Source: Bdellovibrionaceae bacterium UBA2339 (lineage in GTDB: Bacteria; Bdellovibrionota; Bdellovibrionia; Bdellovibrionales; JAMPXM01). Taken from it: a stretch of 64,000 bases of DNA. The notes beneath the pieces were generated by a model. The model had not been told where the DNA came from, searched no databases, and saw only the letters and a list, made by a program, of their open reading frames with translations. The translations under genes and the position numbers were made by a program. The stretch is from positions 1-64,000 of the forward strand of contig DDUL01000056.1 of assembly GCA_002344785.1 (NCBI GenBank), given 5' to 3'. Position 1 is the stretch's first letter; each line of letters starts with the position of its first letter. Below are positions 33,943-42,782 of the stretch, piece by piece.

Positions 33943-35730
33943 GTGAGAACTGCATCGTGTTTCCCATCGTCTTCTTGGCTCCGACTGAGTTTGATTGCGC
34001 TTTTGAGCCTCAGTGCGCTGACGTCTCTGGTGGCAAGTCGAGCCGAGGCGCGAAGCGAAGGACTCAAGGAGTTGGCGGTATTGCCGGTACAGGATAATGG
34101 CCGAGTGAAGCCGTTTGAGACCTTCGCGCGCGAGAGCCTGCAATTGATTTATGGTCGCGAGACTTACAAGTCGCAGGGGCAAGACGGACAAAAACCGGTT
34201 CGCCGCCAAGCTCTGGAAGTCGTGCCGACTTGGATGATGGCGGGTGATTTCTGGGATCAGCAACCGATTGTGGAGCTGAAGCTTAAAGCCCTAAAAGATG
34301 CGTTGGGCCTTGAGGCGACGCGCGATCATTACACACCGCTTGAGCTATTCAAGAACCCTCGCTTGCAGCTGGTGTTTCAAGAACTGGCAGTGTTTCGCGA
34401 GTCCAAAAAGAAACTTGATCCCTATAATCAAGCGGCCTCGCGCTTGGAAAGCCAGCTTGGCGTGTATCAAGGGATCAAAGATGGCTCTTGGCTTCGCGTC
34501 TTGCCGCCGACTCCTGAAGTCGTCGCCGAACATGCCGAGAAAGCCAAAGAGGGCATGGTCATTCCAGATGCGTGGACGCCTGTGGCGGCGCTTGAAGGCG
34601 CGGCTAAAGAAAAATTCGCAGCTGTGCTTTCAAGCTACGTGCAAGCCTTGCCGAATCGCGAAGGTGTTGTGGACCCCGAGGGATCGTCGCGATTGGCGGC
34701 CGCCGTGAAGGAGTTTAAGCAGGTCGCGCATGCGGTGAACTCGGAATTGTACCCTTCGCTTGAAGAAGGCTTCTTTGGAGCGATGCGCGCGGAAGTGCAC
34801 TACGAAACTTTTCATCCTTTTATGTGGGCGTGGATTCTGTATTTGCTGAGCGCTTTGGCGATGACGTTTGCTTGGAATGCAAAGAGCCAAGCCGTGGTGT
34901 CCAAGGCGTATGTGGCATCTTGGATCTTAGTGGGCCTGGCGTTTTTGCTGCACACTTATGGATTTGGACTTCGTGTTTACCTCACCGGTCGACCGCCGGT
35001 TTCGAACATGTATGAGACTGTGGTGTGGGTGTCTTGGGGCACGATTTTGTTCGCGATGTTTTTTGAGTGGCGACACAAGTCGCGCTATGTGTTGCTCGCC
35101 GGTGCGTTGGTCGCTGTGCTTTGCAACATCGTCTCGGATCTCTCGACGCACATATTGGACGGCAGCTTGCAGCCGTTGGAGCCGGTACTCCGTTCGAATC
35201 TTTGGCTGATTGTGCATGTGTTGACGATCACCATCAGCTATTCGGCCTTTTTCCTGGCTTGGGCCTTGGCAAACTTTGGTTTGGTCATGGTGCTTCGCGG
35301 AGAAGGTTACGCCACGGCTCGTGTTCGAGATTTGGTGCAAGCCTGCTATCGCGCACTACAGATCGGCGTGGTGCTACTGGCCGCCGGCACGATCTTGGGC
35401 GGCGTTTGGGCTGACTACAGTTGGGGGCGGTTCTGGGGTTGGGACCCAAAAGAAACTTGGGCCCTCATTGCGCTCCTCGGATATCTCGCGATCTTGCACG
35501 CTCGGCTTGTGGGCTGGGTGCGTGAGCGCGGCATGTTGATCGGCTCGATCGTCGCCTTCAATTTGGTGATCATGGCCTGGTACGGAGTGAACTTCGTGTT
35601 GGGTGCGGGGCTTCATTCTTATGGATTCGGGGCAGGCGGCGTGGAGTATGTGACGGGCTTTGTGTTGCTCAACTTGGCCTTTGTGGGAGTGGTCGAGGCC
35701 ACTCAGCGCTTGAGATCCGCGAAGTCTTAA
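33943..35730 (+). CDS. ccsA: Cytochrome c biogenesis protein CcsA (ResC)
   Basis: The C-terminal half is the CcsA/CcmC heme-handling module with about eight transmembrane helices and the WWD motif (WADYSWGRFWGWDPKETW) near residue 490. The N-terminal half is a signal peptide plus about 230 residues of periplasmic sequence (LPVQDNGRVKPFETFARESLQ), an extension seen in some long CcsA proteins. The GTG start follows GAGGTGA. Together with ResB it would mature ActA and ActE encoded downstream. Confidence 0.9.
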   Translation: MRTASCFPSSSWLRLSLIALLSLSALTSLVASRAEARSEGLKELAVLPVQDNGRVKPFETFARESLQLIYGRETYKSQGQDGQKPVRRQALEVVPTWMMAGDFWDQQPIVELKLKALKDALGLEATRDHYTPLELFKNPRLQLVFQELAVFRESKKKLDPYNQAASRLESQLGVYQGIKDGSWLRVLPPTPEVVAEHAEKAKEGMVIPDAWTPVAALEGAAKEKFAAVLSSYVQALPNREGVVDPEGSSRLAAAVKEFKQVAHAVNSELYPSLEEGFFGAMRAEVHYETFHPFMWAWILYLLSALAMTFAWNAKSQAVVSKAYVASWILVGLAFLLHTYGFGLRVYLTGRPPVSNMYETVVWVSWGTILFAMFFEWRHKSRYVLLAGALVAVLCNIVSDLSTHILDGSLQPLEPVLRSNLWLIVHVLTITISYSAFFLAWALANFGLVMVLRGEGYATARVRDLVQACYRALQIGVVLLAAGTILGGVWADYSWGRFWGWDPKETWALIALLGYLAILHARLVGWVRERGMLIGSIVAFNLVIMAWYGVNFVLGAGLHSYGFGAGGVEYVTGFVLLNLAFVGVVEATQRLRSAKS

Positions 35731-36148
35731 GTCGCTCGGCGTCATGCGCTGCGGGCGTCGCGAGTTTGAGACATTTCGGCGAGGCTTTAAGGCTTTGCGT
35801 GAGCAAGCCGTGTGGATCCGCTTGCAGTGCTGGGTCTCGAATTTGATTCTTCTTTAATCACGGCGAAGCCGTGCATCCGAGTCATCTTCAGCTAGGCTTC
35901 ACCGAGTGTGCGTCGGTGATTGGCTTGCAAAATTCCAAGAGGCCATTGAGCAAGCTGTCTGTTGGATCGCGAAGCTCAACGGCGTGGGGGAGTGGTTGCG
36001 GTTGATCGGAACTGGCCCGGGGGCTGTTGAAGTGTAACTGCTGAGGCCTTCAGCATTCTCAATTTCGTCTCGATTCTCGAGAAAAACGTTTTTCAATTGT
36101 TGGCATATCCATTACTTATGGAGTGCAACTTCAATTGAGGTCAGCCTG
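35731..36148 (+). other. Gene-free region upstream of the act operon
   Basis: The 418 bases contain no supported gene; the one 65-codon minus-strand frame has an unnatural composition. The 3' part carries two adjoining palindromes at 36074-36094 and a weak promoter candidate (TTTTCA at 36090-36095, TACTTA at 36113-36118, 17-base spacing). Confidence 0.5.
36074..36094. promoter_or_regulatory. Overlapping palindromes, candidate operator of the act operon
   Basis: TTCTCGAGAA (36074-36083) overlaps GAAAAACGTTTTTC (36081-36094), each a perfect palindrome. The second covers the -35 of the weak promoter candidate, where a bound dimeric regulator would block RNA polymerase. Confidence 0.4.
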
Positions 36149-36805
36149 ATGCACGTCGTGGATTCGTTCGTCCGAAATTCATTCGTCCGATCCTTTTCCT
36201 TTTCAGCCGTTTACTTTTCAGGCGTGAAGAGAGCCGCGCATGGAATTGCTTTCCTGCAAGGCGCTTTGCCGTCGCTGAAGACTTTGTCGCTCGCTTCGAT
36301 GTTGTCGATGTCGATGTGGCTGACGGCCTGCGGCTGGGAGTGGGGATCGATTGGCTACAACAAAGGCTATGCGCCCGAGCAGCCGATTCCGTTCTCACAT
36401 GAGCTGCATGCGGGACAGTACAAGATGCAGTGCTTGTACTGCCACTCTTCAGCTGAGCGCGCGAACCACTCCGCTGTTCCGTCACTGAATATTTGCATGA
36501 ACTGCCATCTGGTGGTGCCGGGGAGCGAGGGCAATCCTTGGATTCCCAAGCTGCAAGAGGCTTACGCGAAGAACGAACCCATCGTGTGGAAGAAGGTTCA
36601 CTTGCTTCCAGATCACGTGAAGTTCAATCACAAGCGCCACGTTGAAAAGTATGGCGCTCCTCAAGCTTGTCACAAGTGTCACGGTCCGGTGGAAAGCATG
36701 GAGACGATGTACCAATTCTCGAGCCTCTCGATGGGCTGGTGCATTAACTGTCATCGCGAGTCGGAGAACCAGGCGCCTGTGAGTTGCTCAACTTGTCATT
36801 ATTGA
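36149..36805 (+). CDS. actA: Alternative complex III subunit ActA, pentaheme cytochrome c
   Basis: Alternative complex III oxidises quinol and passes electrons to periplasmic acceptors. ActA supplies five c-type hemes here: CLYCH, CMNCH, CHKCH, CINCH and CSTCH are spread over the C-terminal 140 residues. An N-terminal hydrophobic segment near residues 47-60 (LASMLSMSMWLTACGW) provides a membrane anchor or lipobox (LTAC). Length 218 residues is typical. The hemes would be attached by the ResB/CcsA system just upstream. Confidence 0.93.
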   Translation: MHVVDSFVRNSFVRSFSFSAVYFSGVKRAAHGIAFLQGALPSLKTLSLASMLSMSMWLTACGWEWGSIGYNKGYAPEQPIPFSHELHAGQYKMQCLYCHSSAERANHSAVPSLNICMNCHLVVPGSEGNPWIPKLQEAYAKNEPIVWKKVHLLPDHVKFNHKRHVEKYGAPQACHKCHGPVESMETMYQFSSLSMGWCINCHRESENQAPVSCSTCHY

Positions 36806-36815
36806 TCTCTGAGGG

Positions 36816-36838
36816 TGAGTCGCGCTGGCTGCGACTCA
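36816..36838 (+). other. Perfect 8-bp hairpin after actA
   Basis: TGAGTCGC (36816-36823) and GCGACTCA (36831-36838) flank a 7-nt loop, ten bases after the actA stop. No T-run follows, so it may stabilise the upstream mRNA rather than terminate it. The remaining roughly 215 bases before actB hold no gene. Confidence 0.5.
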
Positions 36839-37053
36839 AAGGGACTTGTGAAGTCAGTCATGGATCTTGAGAGCACGCAGACTGAAAGCCGCCGCTCCCG
36901 AGAAGCTGAGTCCCCCCGCAAAGAGCGATGCGAACTGAGCGATACGAGCAGATTGAATTGATAAAAAAACGATACGAAGCGGTCCGATAAACCAAGGTCT
37001 GAATCCATAAGGATCTTGGTCAGAAAAGACAGAACCAAAGAGTGGGATGGGAA

Positions 37054-40000
37054 ATGATGGATTCCAAACTCCAAGCTGGTCATCAAGATAGTCAGTCGAA
37101 GTCCCCCGCTGAGAGTGGTCCGGCCTATTGGTTGAGTCTCGAGGAACTCGAAGCTCATCCTGGCATGGCTGAACGCTATGAAAATGAATTCATGGCTTCA
37201 CCACTTTCCGCCGACGATAACGGCTTTGCTCGACGTGATTTTCTCAAAGTGATGGGCGCAAGTCTCGCGCTGGCCACGAGCGCGTGTGTGCGTCGCCCGG
37301 CGGCCACCATCATTCCCTATGCGAAAGCTCCTAAGGAAATCACCCCTGGCGAAGCGAACTTCTATACGTCCAGTTGGTTTGACGGCTATGAGGGCGCGGG
37401 CCTGCTCGTGAAAACTCTCGAAGGACGTCCCATAAAGCTTGAGGGCAATCCTCAGCACCCCATCAATCTCGGTGCGCTGTCGGCGCGGGCGCATGCTGAA
37501 GTCTTGTCGCTCTATGATCCAGACCGCCTTCGCGGTCCTCGTCGCAATCTCGTGAACAAAGACCGCAGCAATTCGGAATCTGTGTCGACGAAATTCGAAG
37601 AAGCTGACGCGGCCATTCTTGAAGTGCTCAAAAAAGGTGGCGTGGCTTTGGTGACGGGCAGCAAGCCGTCCCCCTCGGTGCGAGCCATCATCGGTGATTT
37701 CTCGCGCGCTTTCGGCGTTCGCTGGGTCGAGTACGATGCTTTGTCGCTGGAGTCCGTTCGCGAAGGTCAGCGCTTGTCCTATGGACGAGCCGTTCTGCCT
37801 CGTTATCGATTTGATTTGGCTCAGTTCGTGGTCAGCATCGACGCCGACTTTTTGGGAACTTTGATCTCTCCGGTTGAGTTCACCAAGCAGTGGTCCAAGC
37901 GCCGAACTCCGGGTGCGGATATGTCGCGCTTGGTTTGCTTTGAGTCGACGATGTCGCTTACGGGCATGAACGCGGATGATCGAGTACGCATTCGTCCTTC
38001 GCGACAACTTGATGTTGCATTTGCGCTTTTGAATCGATTGGCGCGAAAGGGTGCGACGATGCCCGCTGGTTTGGCGGAATCGGCGAAAGCCTTCTCGGCC
38101 GCTGAAGGTGAAGCCGGACTTGATCCGATGTTCTTGGATCGCGTGGCCGATGAACTTTGGAAAAAGCGCGGCACGAGCTTGGTTTTGGCCGGAGGCCTCG
38201 CGACGGCAACCGCGCAGCAGCTGGAGCTGCAGGTCGTGGTGAACGCCCTGAACTCGGTCTTGGGTAACGACGGTAAAACCGTCGATCACGACTCGGCCGT
38301 CTTCCAAACTTACTCGGGTTCAGCGAAGAGTTTGGCTACACTGATTCAAGATGTGGCCGCTGGAAAAGTGAAGACGCTGATCATCGATGACCTCGATCTG
38401 ATGACTTTGCTTCCCAAAGACTCGGGCTTCGCTGAAGCGATCAAGAAACTTGAGAACTTGATCTATACAGGCAATCGCAACGATGCCACAGGACGCCTTT
38501 CGAATTGGGTTCTGCCGGTGGGAAGCTCGCTCGAAACTTGGGGCGATCTTGAATTACAAAGCGGGATCTATTCCATTCAGCAACCGACCATCATGCCGAT
38601 GTACGACACGCGATCTTTGGGCGAACTCTTGTTGGCCTGGACGAAAGCGGGTTCAGCTTCGGCACGAGTCAAGGCTTCGGAAACTTGGTTGGATTATGTG
38701 AAGGCGACTTGGTCACAAGAGATTCAGTCCAAGACGGATTTGGGTCGTGGCAAGGCCTTCAACGATTTCTGGATTGAGTTGCTGCAGACGGGTGTCGCCA
38801 TGAGCGGCGGACGCCGCGAACGCACGTCTTCCGCGCGCGCCTTTGTGGGTCGCGTGAGTGTGAAGCCGGCGCCGAATCGTGCGGTGATGGAACTTGTGCT
38901 GCACGCCAATTCGCAAATGATGGACGGTCGCTATGCGAACGTGCCTTGGCTGCAAGAGCTTCCAGACCCAGTTTCCAAAGTGGTTTGGGATAACTATTTG
39001 GCGGTGTCGCCGGCATGGGCCCGCGAGCAGGGCGTGAAGCAAGGTGATGTGATCGAGATCACTTCGGGTGATTTCAAGATGCGCGCGCCCGCTTGGATTC
39101 AGCCTGGACTGCACGATGCGGTTTGCACGATGGCCGTCGGCTATGGACGAAAGGGTCTTGGCAAAGTGGCCGAAGACTCGGGCTTCGACGCTTACCAGGC
39201 GGCGATGTTCAATGCTGGACAGCCGATTTTCTCCGGTCGCTTGGTGGAACTGAAAAAGACCAAAGAGCGCTATGAATTGGTGTCCACGCAAATCCATCAT
39301 GTGATGGAAAACCGCCCCTTGTCGCTTGAGACGACCAAGGCGGCTTTTGAAAAGGATCAAGGATCAGGCATTCACCGCCATCACGTGTTCACGATTTGGC
39401 CGGAGCATCAGTACACCAAACACAAGTGGGCGATGACGGTCGATCTGAACTCGTGCACAGGCTGCTCAGCCTGCGTGGTTGCCTGCTCGAGCGAAAATAA
39501 CGTGCAAGTCGTCGGCAAACGCTACGTGATGGAAGGCCGCGAGATGCACTGGATCCGCATCGATCGCTACTACAAGGGTGACATGGCTTCGCCCGACACA
39601 GTTTTCCAGCCGGTGATGTGTCAACACTGTGAAAACGCGCCTTGCGAAACAGTTTGTCCTGTTCTGGCCACCGTCCATAACGACGAAGGCTTGAACGACA
39701 TGGCCTACAATCGCTGCGTGGGAACTCGCTACTGCGCGAACAACTGCCCGTACAAAGTTCGTCGCTTCAACTGGTTCAACTATGTGAAGAAGCGCGCCGA
39801 GCCTTTGCATATGGCGTACAACCCAGACGTCACGGTTCGCACGCGCGGTGTGATGGAAAAGTGCACGTTCTGCGTTCAGCGAATTCGTCGTGCGACCAAT
39901 GTCGCAAAAGATGAAAAGCGTCCGCTCCGCGATGGTGAGATCAAGACAGCTTGCCAAGAAACTTGCCCGGCTGACGCGATCGTCTTTGGCGACCTCAACA

Positions 40001-40215
40001 ACAAAGAGTCGCGTGTCGCGAAGCTGTTTGCGGAAAAGCGCGCTTACACATTGCTTGAAGAACTCAACAACCAACCTCGAGTTCGTTATCTCACACGCGT
40101 TCGCCATGCCGAGCGCGTGGACGAGAAGCACGGACACGGCGGTGGACATGCGGCGGGACGGGCCGAGGACCGTCAAGATCAAACGACATGTGCGTTTGAA
40201 GGTGGGCTGGTATGA
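37054..40215 (+). CDS. actB: Alternative complex III subunit ActB, molybdopterin-oxidoreductase-like iron-sulfur protein
   Basis: ActB is the large peripheral subunit. A twin-arginine signal ARRDFLKVMGASLALATSAC lies near residue 58. About 700 residues of molybdopterin-oxidoreductase-like fold follow; in characterised ActB no Mo cofactor is bound. The C-terminal ferredoxin-like region has cysteine groups CTGCSACVVAC, CQHCENAPCETVC, CVGTRYCANNC and CTFC...CQETC, suited to four Fe-S clusters. GTG 37042, ATG 37054 and ATG 37057 are all possible; 37054 lies after GGGATGGGA. The gene overlaps actC by four bases. Confidence 0.93.
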   Translation: MMDSKLQAGHQDSQSKSPAESGPAYWLSLEELEAHPGMAERYENEFMASPLSADDNGFARRDFLKVMGASLALATSACVRRPAATIIPYAKAPKEITPGEANFYTSSWFDGYEGAGLLVKTLEGRPIKLEGNPQHPINLGALSARAHAEVLSLYDPDRLRGPRRNLVNKDRSNSESVSTKFEEADAAILEVLKKGGVALVTGSKPSPSVRAIIGDFSRAFGVRWVEYDALSLESVREGQRLSYGRAVLPRYRFDLAQFVVSIDADFLGTLISPVEFTKQWSKRRTPGADMSRLVCFESTMSLTGMNADDRVRIRPSRQLDVAFALLNRLARKGATMPAGLAESAKAFSAAEGEAGLDPMFLDRVADELWKKRGTSLVLAGGLATATAQQLELQVVVNALNSVLGNDGKTVDHDSAVFQTYSGSAKSLATLIQDVAAGKVKTLIIDDLDLMTLLPKDSGFAEAIKKLENLIYTGNRNDATGRLSNWVLPVGSSLETWGDLELQSGIYSIQQPTIMPMYDTRSLGELLLAWTKAGSASARVKASETWLDYVKATWSQEIQSKTDLGRGKAFNDFWIELLQTGVAMSGGRRERTSSARAFVGRVSVKPAPNRAVMELVLHANSQMMDGRYANVPWLQELPDPVSKVVWDNYLAVSPAWAREQGVKQGDVIEITSGDFKMRAPAWIQPGLHDAVCTMAVGYGRKGLGKVAEDSGFDAYQAAMFNAGQPIFSGRLVELKKTKERYELVSTQIHHVMENRPLSLETTKAAFEKDQGSGIHRHHVFTIWPEHQYTKHKWAMTVDLNSCTGCSACVVACSSENNVQVVGKRYVMEGREMHWIRIDRYYKGDMASPDTVFQPVMCQHCENAPCETVCPVLATVHNDEGLNDMAYNRCVGTRYCANNCPYKVRRFNWFNYVKKRAEPLHMAYNPDVTVRTRGVMEKCTFCVQRIRRATNVAKDEKRPLRDGEIKTACQETCPADAIVFGDLNNKESRVAKLFAEKRAYTLLEELNNQPRVRYLTRVRHAERVDEKHGHGGGHAAGRAEDRQDQTTCAFEGGLV

Positions 40216-41600
40216 GCGAAGCGTCTATGAATATGGCATCGGAAGTGGCTCGCAAACCTCTGATCCTGGGGAACAAGACTTATAAAGATATCAGCGATGA
40301 TATTTGCGAACCGGTCGAGGCGGCGCCGGGTAAACGTTGGCTGGCGCTGCTGTTGAGTGCGAAGGGTTTGTTCTTGTTCTACCTGATTCACATCGCCATC
40401 GTGGTCTCCACGGGCATGGGACTTTTGGGTGTGAACAGCCCCATTGCATGGGGAACCATGATCATCACCTTCGTCTTTTGGATCGGCATCGGCCATGCCG
40501 GGACCCTGATTTCGGCGATCTTGTTTTTGTTCCGCCAGAAGTGGCGAACTTCGGTCGCCAGATCCGCTGAAGCCATGACGGTGTTTGCGGTGATGACGGC
40601 GGGGATTTTCCCGCTGATTCACACGGGTCGTCCTTGGCTGGATTTCTGGTTGCTACCGTATCCGAACCAGCGCGGTCCGCTTTGGGTGAACTTCCGTTCG
40701 CCGCTATTGTGGGATGTGTTTGCCGTTTCGACTTACGCGACGGTGTCGTCGGTCTTCTGGTATGTCGGCTTGGTGCCGGACTTCGCGACTCTGCGCGATC
40801 GAGCGAAGACGAAGATTCGTCGCTTGATCTATGGTGCCTTGTCGATGGGCTGGCGCGGTTCGGCTCGCGATTGGGCTCACTATGAAATGGTGTATTTGAT
40901 TTTGGCGGGTCTTTCGACGCCGCTGGTCCTCTCAGTTCACACGATCGTCTCGTTCGACTTCGCGGTTTCCCAGCTTCCAGGCTGGCACACGACGATTTTC
41001 CCGCCTTACTTCGTCGCGGGTGCGATTTTCTCGGGCTTCGGCATGGTCGTGACCTTGCTGACTTTGGTTCGCATCGGCTTCCCGAAGTTTAAGGACTACA
41101 TCACCATCGATCACATGGAAGTGATGAACAAAATCATCATGGCCACGGGTTTGATGGTCGGCTACGCGTACGGATCTGAGTTCTTCATTGCTTGGTACTC
41201 GGGTAACCCCTACGAGCAGTACGCTTTCATAAACCGCGCGTTCGGTCCCTACGCTTGGTCCTACTGGATCATGGTCACTTGCAACGTCATCATCCCGCAG
41301 CTGTTTTGGGTGAAGAAGTTCCGTCGCTCGATCCCGGTGATGTTCGTGGTGTCGATCTTCGTGAACATCGGTATGTGGTTTGAACGCTTCGTGATCACGG
41401 TGACTTCATTGCATCGCGACTTCTTGCCGTCGAGCTGGGGCATGTACGAGTGGTCGTGGTTCGATACGGCCATCTTGTCGGGCAGTTTCGGAATGTTCCT
41501 TACGATCTTCATGCTTTACCTGAAGTTTGTGCCGGCGATTTCCATCGCCGAGGTGAAGCCTGTGCTCTATGTCGGCCGGCAGCGGCCGGGAGGTCACTAA
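40212..41600 (+). CDS. actC: Alternative complex III subunit ActC, NrfD-like quinol-binding membrane protein
   Basis: The 462-residue integral membrane protein has about ten hydrophobic helices and the NrfD/PsrC signature around WIGIGHAGTLISAILFL and HTGRPWLDFWLLPYPNQ. It is expected to bind quinol near the positive-side face. Overlaps actB by four bases and shares one base with the actD start. Confidence 0.93.
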   Translation: MSEASMNMASEVARKPLILGNKTYKDISDDICEPVEAAPGKRWLALLLSAKGLFLFYLIHIAIVVSTGMGLLGVNSPIAWGTMIITFVFWIGIGHAGTLISAILFLFRQKWRTSVARSAEAMTVFAVMTAGIFPLIHTGRPWLDFWLLPYPNQRGPLWVNFRSPLLWDVFAVSTYATVSSVFWYVGLVPDFATLRDRAKTKIRRLIYGALSMGWRGSARDWAHYEMVYLILAGLSTPLVLSVHTIVSFDFAVSQLPGWHTTIFPPYFVAGAIFSGFGMVVTLLTLVRIGFPKFKDYITIDHMEVMNKIIMATGLMVGYAYGSEFFIAWYSGNPYEQYAFINRAFGPYAWSYWIMVTCNVIIPQLFWVKKFRRSIPVMFVVSIFVNIGMWFERFVITVTSLHRDFLPSSWGMYEWSWFDTAILSGSFGMFLTIFMLYLKFVPAISIAEVKPVLYVGRQRPGGH

Positions 41601-42121
41601 TGGCAAAGTTGGGTGGAGTGGCCGGAATTTGGTTGGACGATCACGCCTGTGTTGAGGCTGCGGCCAAAGTTCGCGCCGCTGGATTTAAGAAGTTCGATGC
41701 GATCACGCCTTTTCCCGTGCATGGCATGGAAGAAGCTGTGGGCATCAAGCGTTCGTGGATTCCTTACGTCACATTCGCGGCGGGGACCTTGGGACTTGCG
41801 AGCGGTGTGGCCTTGCAATATTGGACCTCGGCCGTCAGCTGGCCGATCAATGTCGGTGGTAAACCGTTCTTCTCGGGACCGGCCTTTGCGCCTGTCATGT
41901 TTGAATTGACCATCTTGTTTGCGGCGCTTTTTTCCGTCGGGGCTTTGTTTGCGGCTTGTCGCTTGCCGAAAGTTGATCCGCCGGTGATCGATCCGGATCT
42001 GACCAGCCATAAGTTCGCGATTTTCATTCCTGAAAATGATGTCGGCTACAATGCCGAGCGCTGCGAGCAATTGCTCAAGAGCTTAGGCGCTGTCGAAACC
42101 AAGCGGATCTCGGCGTACTGA
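41600..42121 (+). CDS. actD: Alternative complex III subunit ActD (DUF3341)
   Basis: The 173-residue product starts at the ATG that overlaps the actC stop (TAATG). An N-terminal soluble domain (AAKVRAAGFKKFDAITPFPVHGMEEAVG) is characteristic of ActD. Two transmembrane helices follow near residues 58-78 and 98-122, then a C-terminal cytoplasmic segment. It is a structural subunit of the complex. Confidence 0.9.
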   Translation: MAKLGGVAGIWLDDHACVEAAAKVRAAGFKKFDAITPFPVHGMEEAVGIKRSWIPYVTFAAGTLGLASGVALQYWTSAVSWPINVGGKPFFSGPAFAPVMFELTILFAALFSVGALFAACRLPKVDPPVIDPDLTSHKFAIFIPENDVGYNAERCEQLLKSLGAVETKRISAY

Positions 42122-42132
42122 GTGGGGAAGTG

Positions 42133-42756
42133 ATGATGAAAACACAATCGAACAAGCTCGCTTCAAATTGGCCGACCACGCTTTCGCTGGGACTCTCGAT
42201 GGGCTTCATGCTCGCGGTGTTGCCGGCTTGCACGGGTGGCGACGGATTGTCGAAGCAACCGAATGTGGAGTTGATCCAAGATATGATGGATCAACCGGCG
42301 CTCAAGGCTCAGGACTCTGAGCCTGGTCAACCGAACAAGGCGGCCTCGCGAATTCCTCCCGAAGGAACTGTGCCGGTGGGCTACAAGCCTTATCCGTATC
42401 CGGGGCAGCCTGAAACGGCAGCGCAGCGCCTGAAGAATCCTGTGGCGGGCAACATGACGCCGCAGCTGTTGGAAGTGGGGCGCCGCAAATATGAAATCTA
42501 CTGCCAGGTTTGTCATGGTGAGACCGGGGCGGGTGATGGGCCCGTGGCCGTCAAAATGGCGTCGAAGCCGCCGCCTGTGACCTCGGACAAAATCAAAAAG
42601 ATGAGCGATGGTGGGATTTATCACATCATCACCGATGGTCAGGGCCTGATGGGATCTTATGCGTATCAAATCGTGAAAGAGGAAGATCGCTGGGCCTTGG
42701 TGAATTACGTGCGCAATCTGCAAAAGTTGTCGGAACGCGCGTCGTCCAAACAGTGA
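42133..42756 (+). CDS. actE: Alternative complex III subunit ActE, monoheme cytochrome c lipoprotein
   Basis: A signal peptide with lipobox LPAC near residue 33 and one heme motif CQVCH near residue 126 are visible. An axial Met lies in the GLMGSYAYQI segment. ActE donates electrons to the soluble carrier or oxidase. GTG 42130, ATG 42133 and ATG 42136 are all possible starts after GGGGAAG. Confidence 0.92.
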   Translation: MMKTQSNKLASNWPTTLSLGLSMGFMLAVLPACTGGDGLSKQPNVELIQDMMDQPALKAQDSEPGQPNKAASRIPPEGTVPVGYKPYPYPGQPETAAQRLKNPVAGNMTPQLLEVGRRKYEIYCQVCHGETGAGDGPVAVKMASKPPPVTSDKIKKMSDGGIYHIITDGQGLMGSYAYQIVKEEDRWALVNYVRNLQKLSERASSKQ

Positions 42757-42782
42757 GTTTTTAGCAAACGGAGAATTTGAAT

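Noticed and set aside
35899..36096. 65-codon minus-strand open frame upstream of actA
   Set aside because: No ribosome site, unnatural composition, and it covers the palindromes that look regulatory.
37198..38307. 369-codon minus-strand open frame
   Set aside because: It is antisense to actB; composition is Arg/His/Gln-rich and the opposite strand has a Tat signal and conserved domains.
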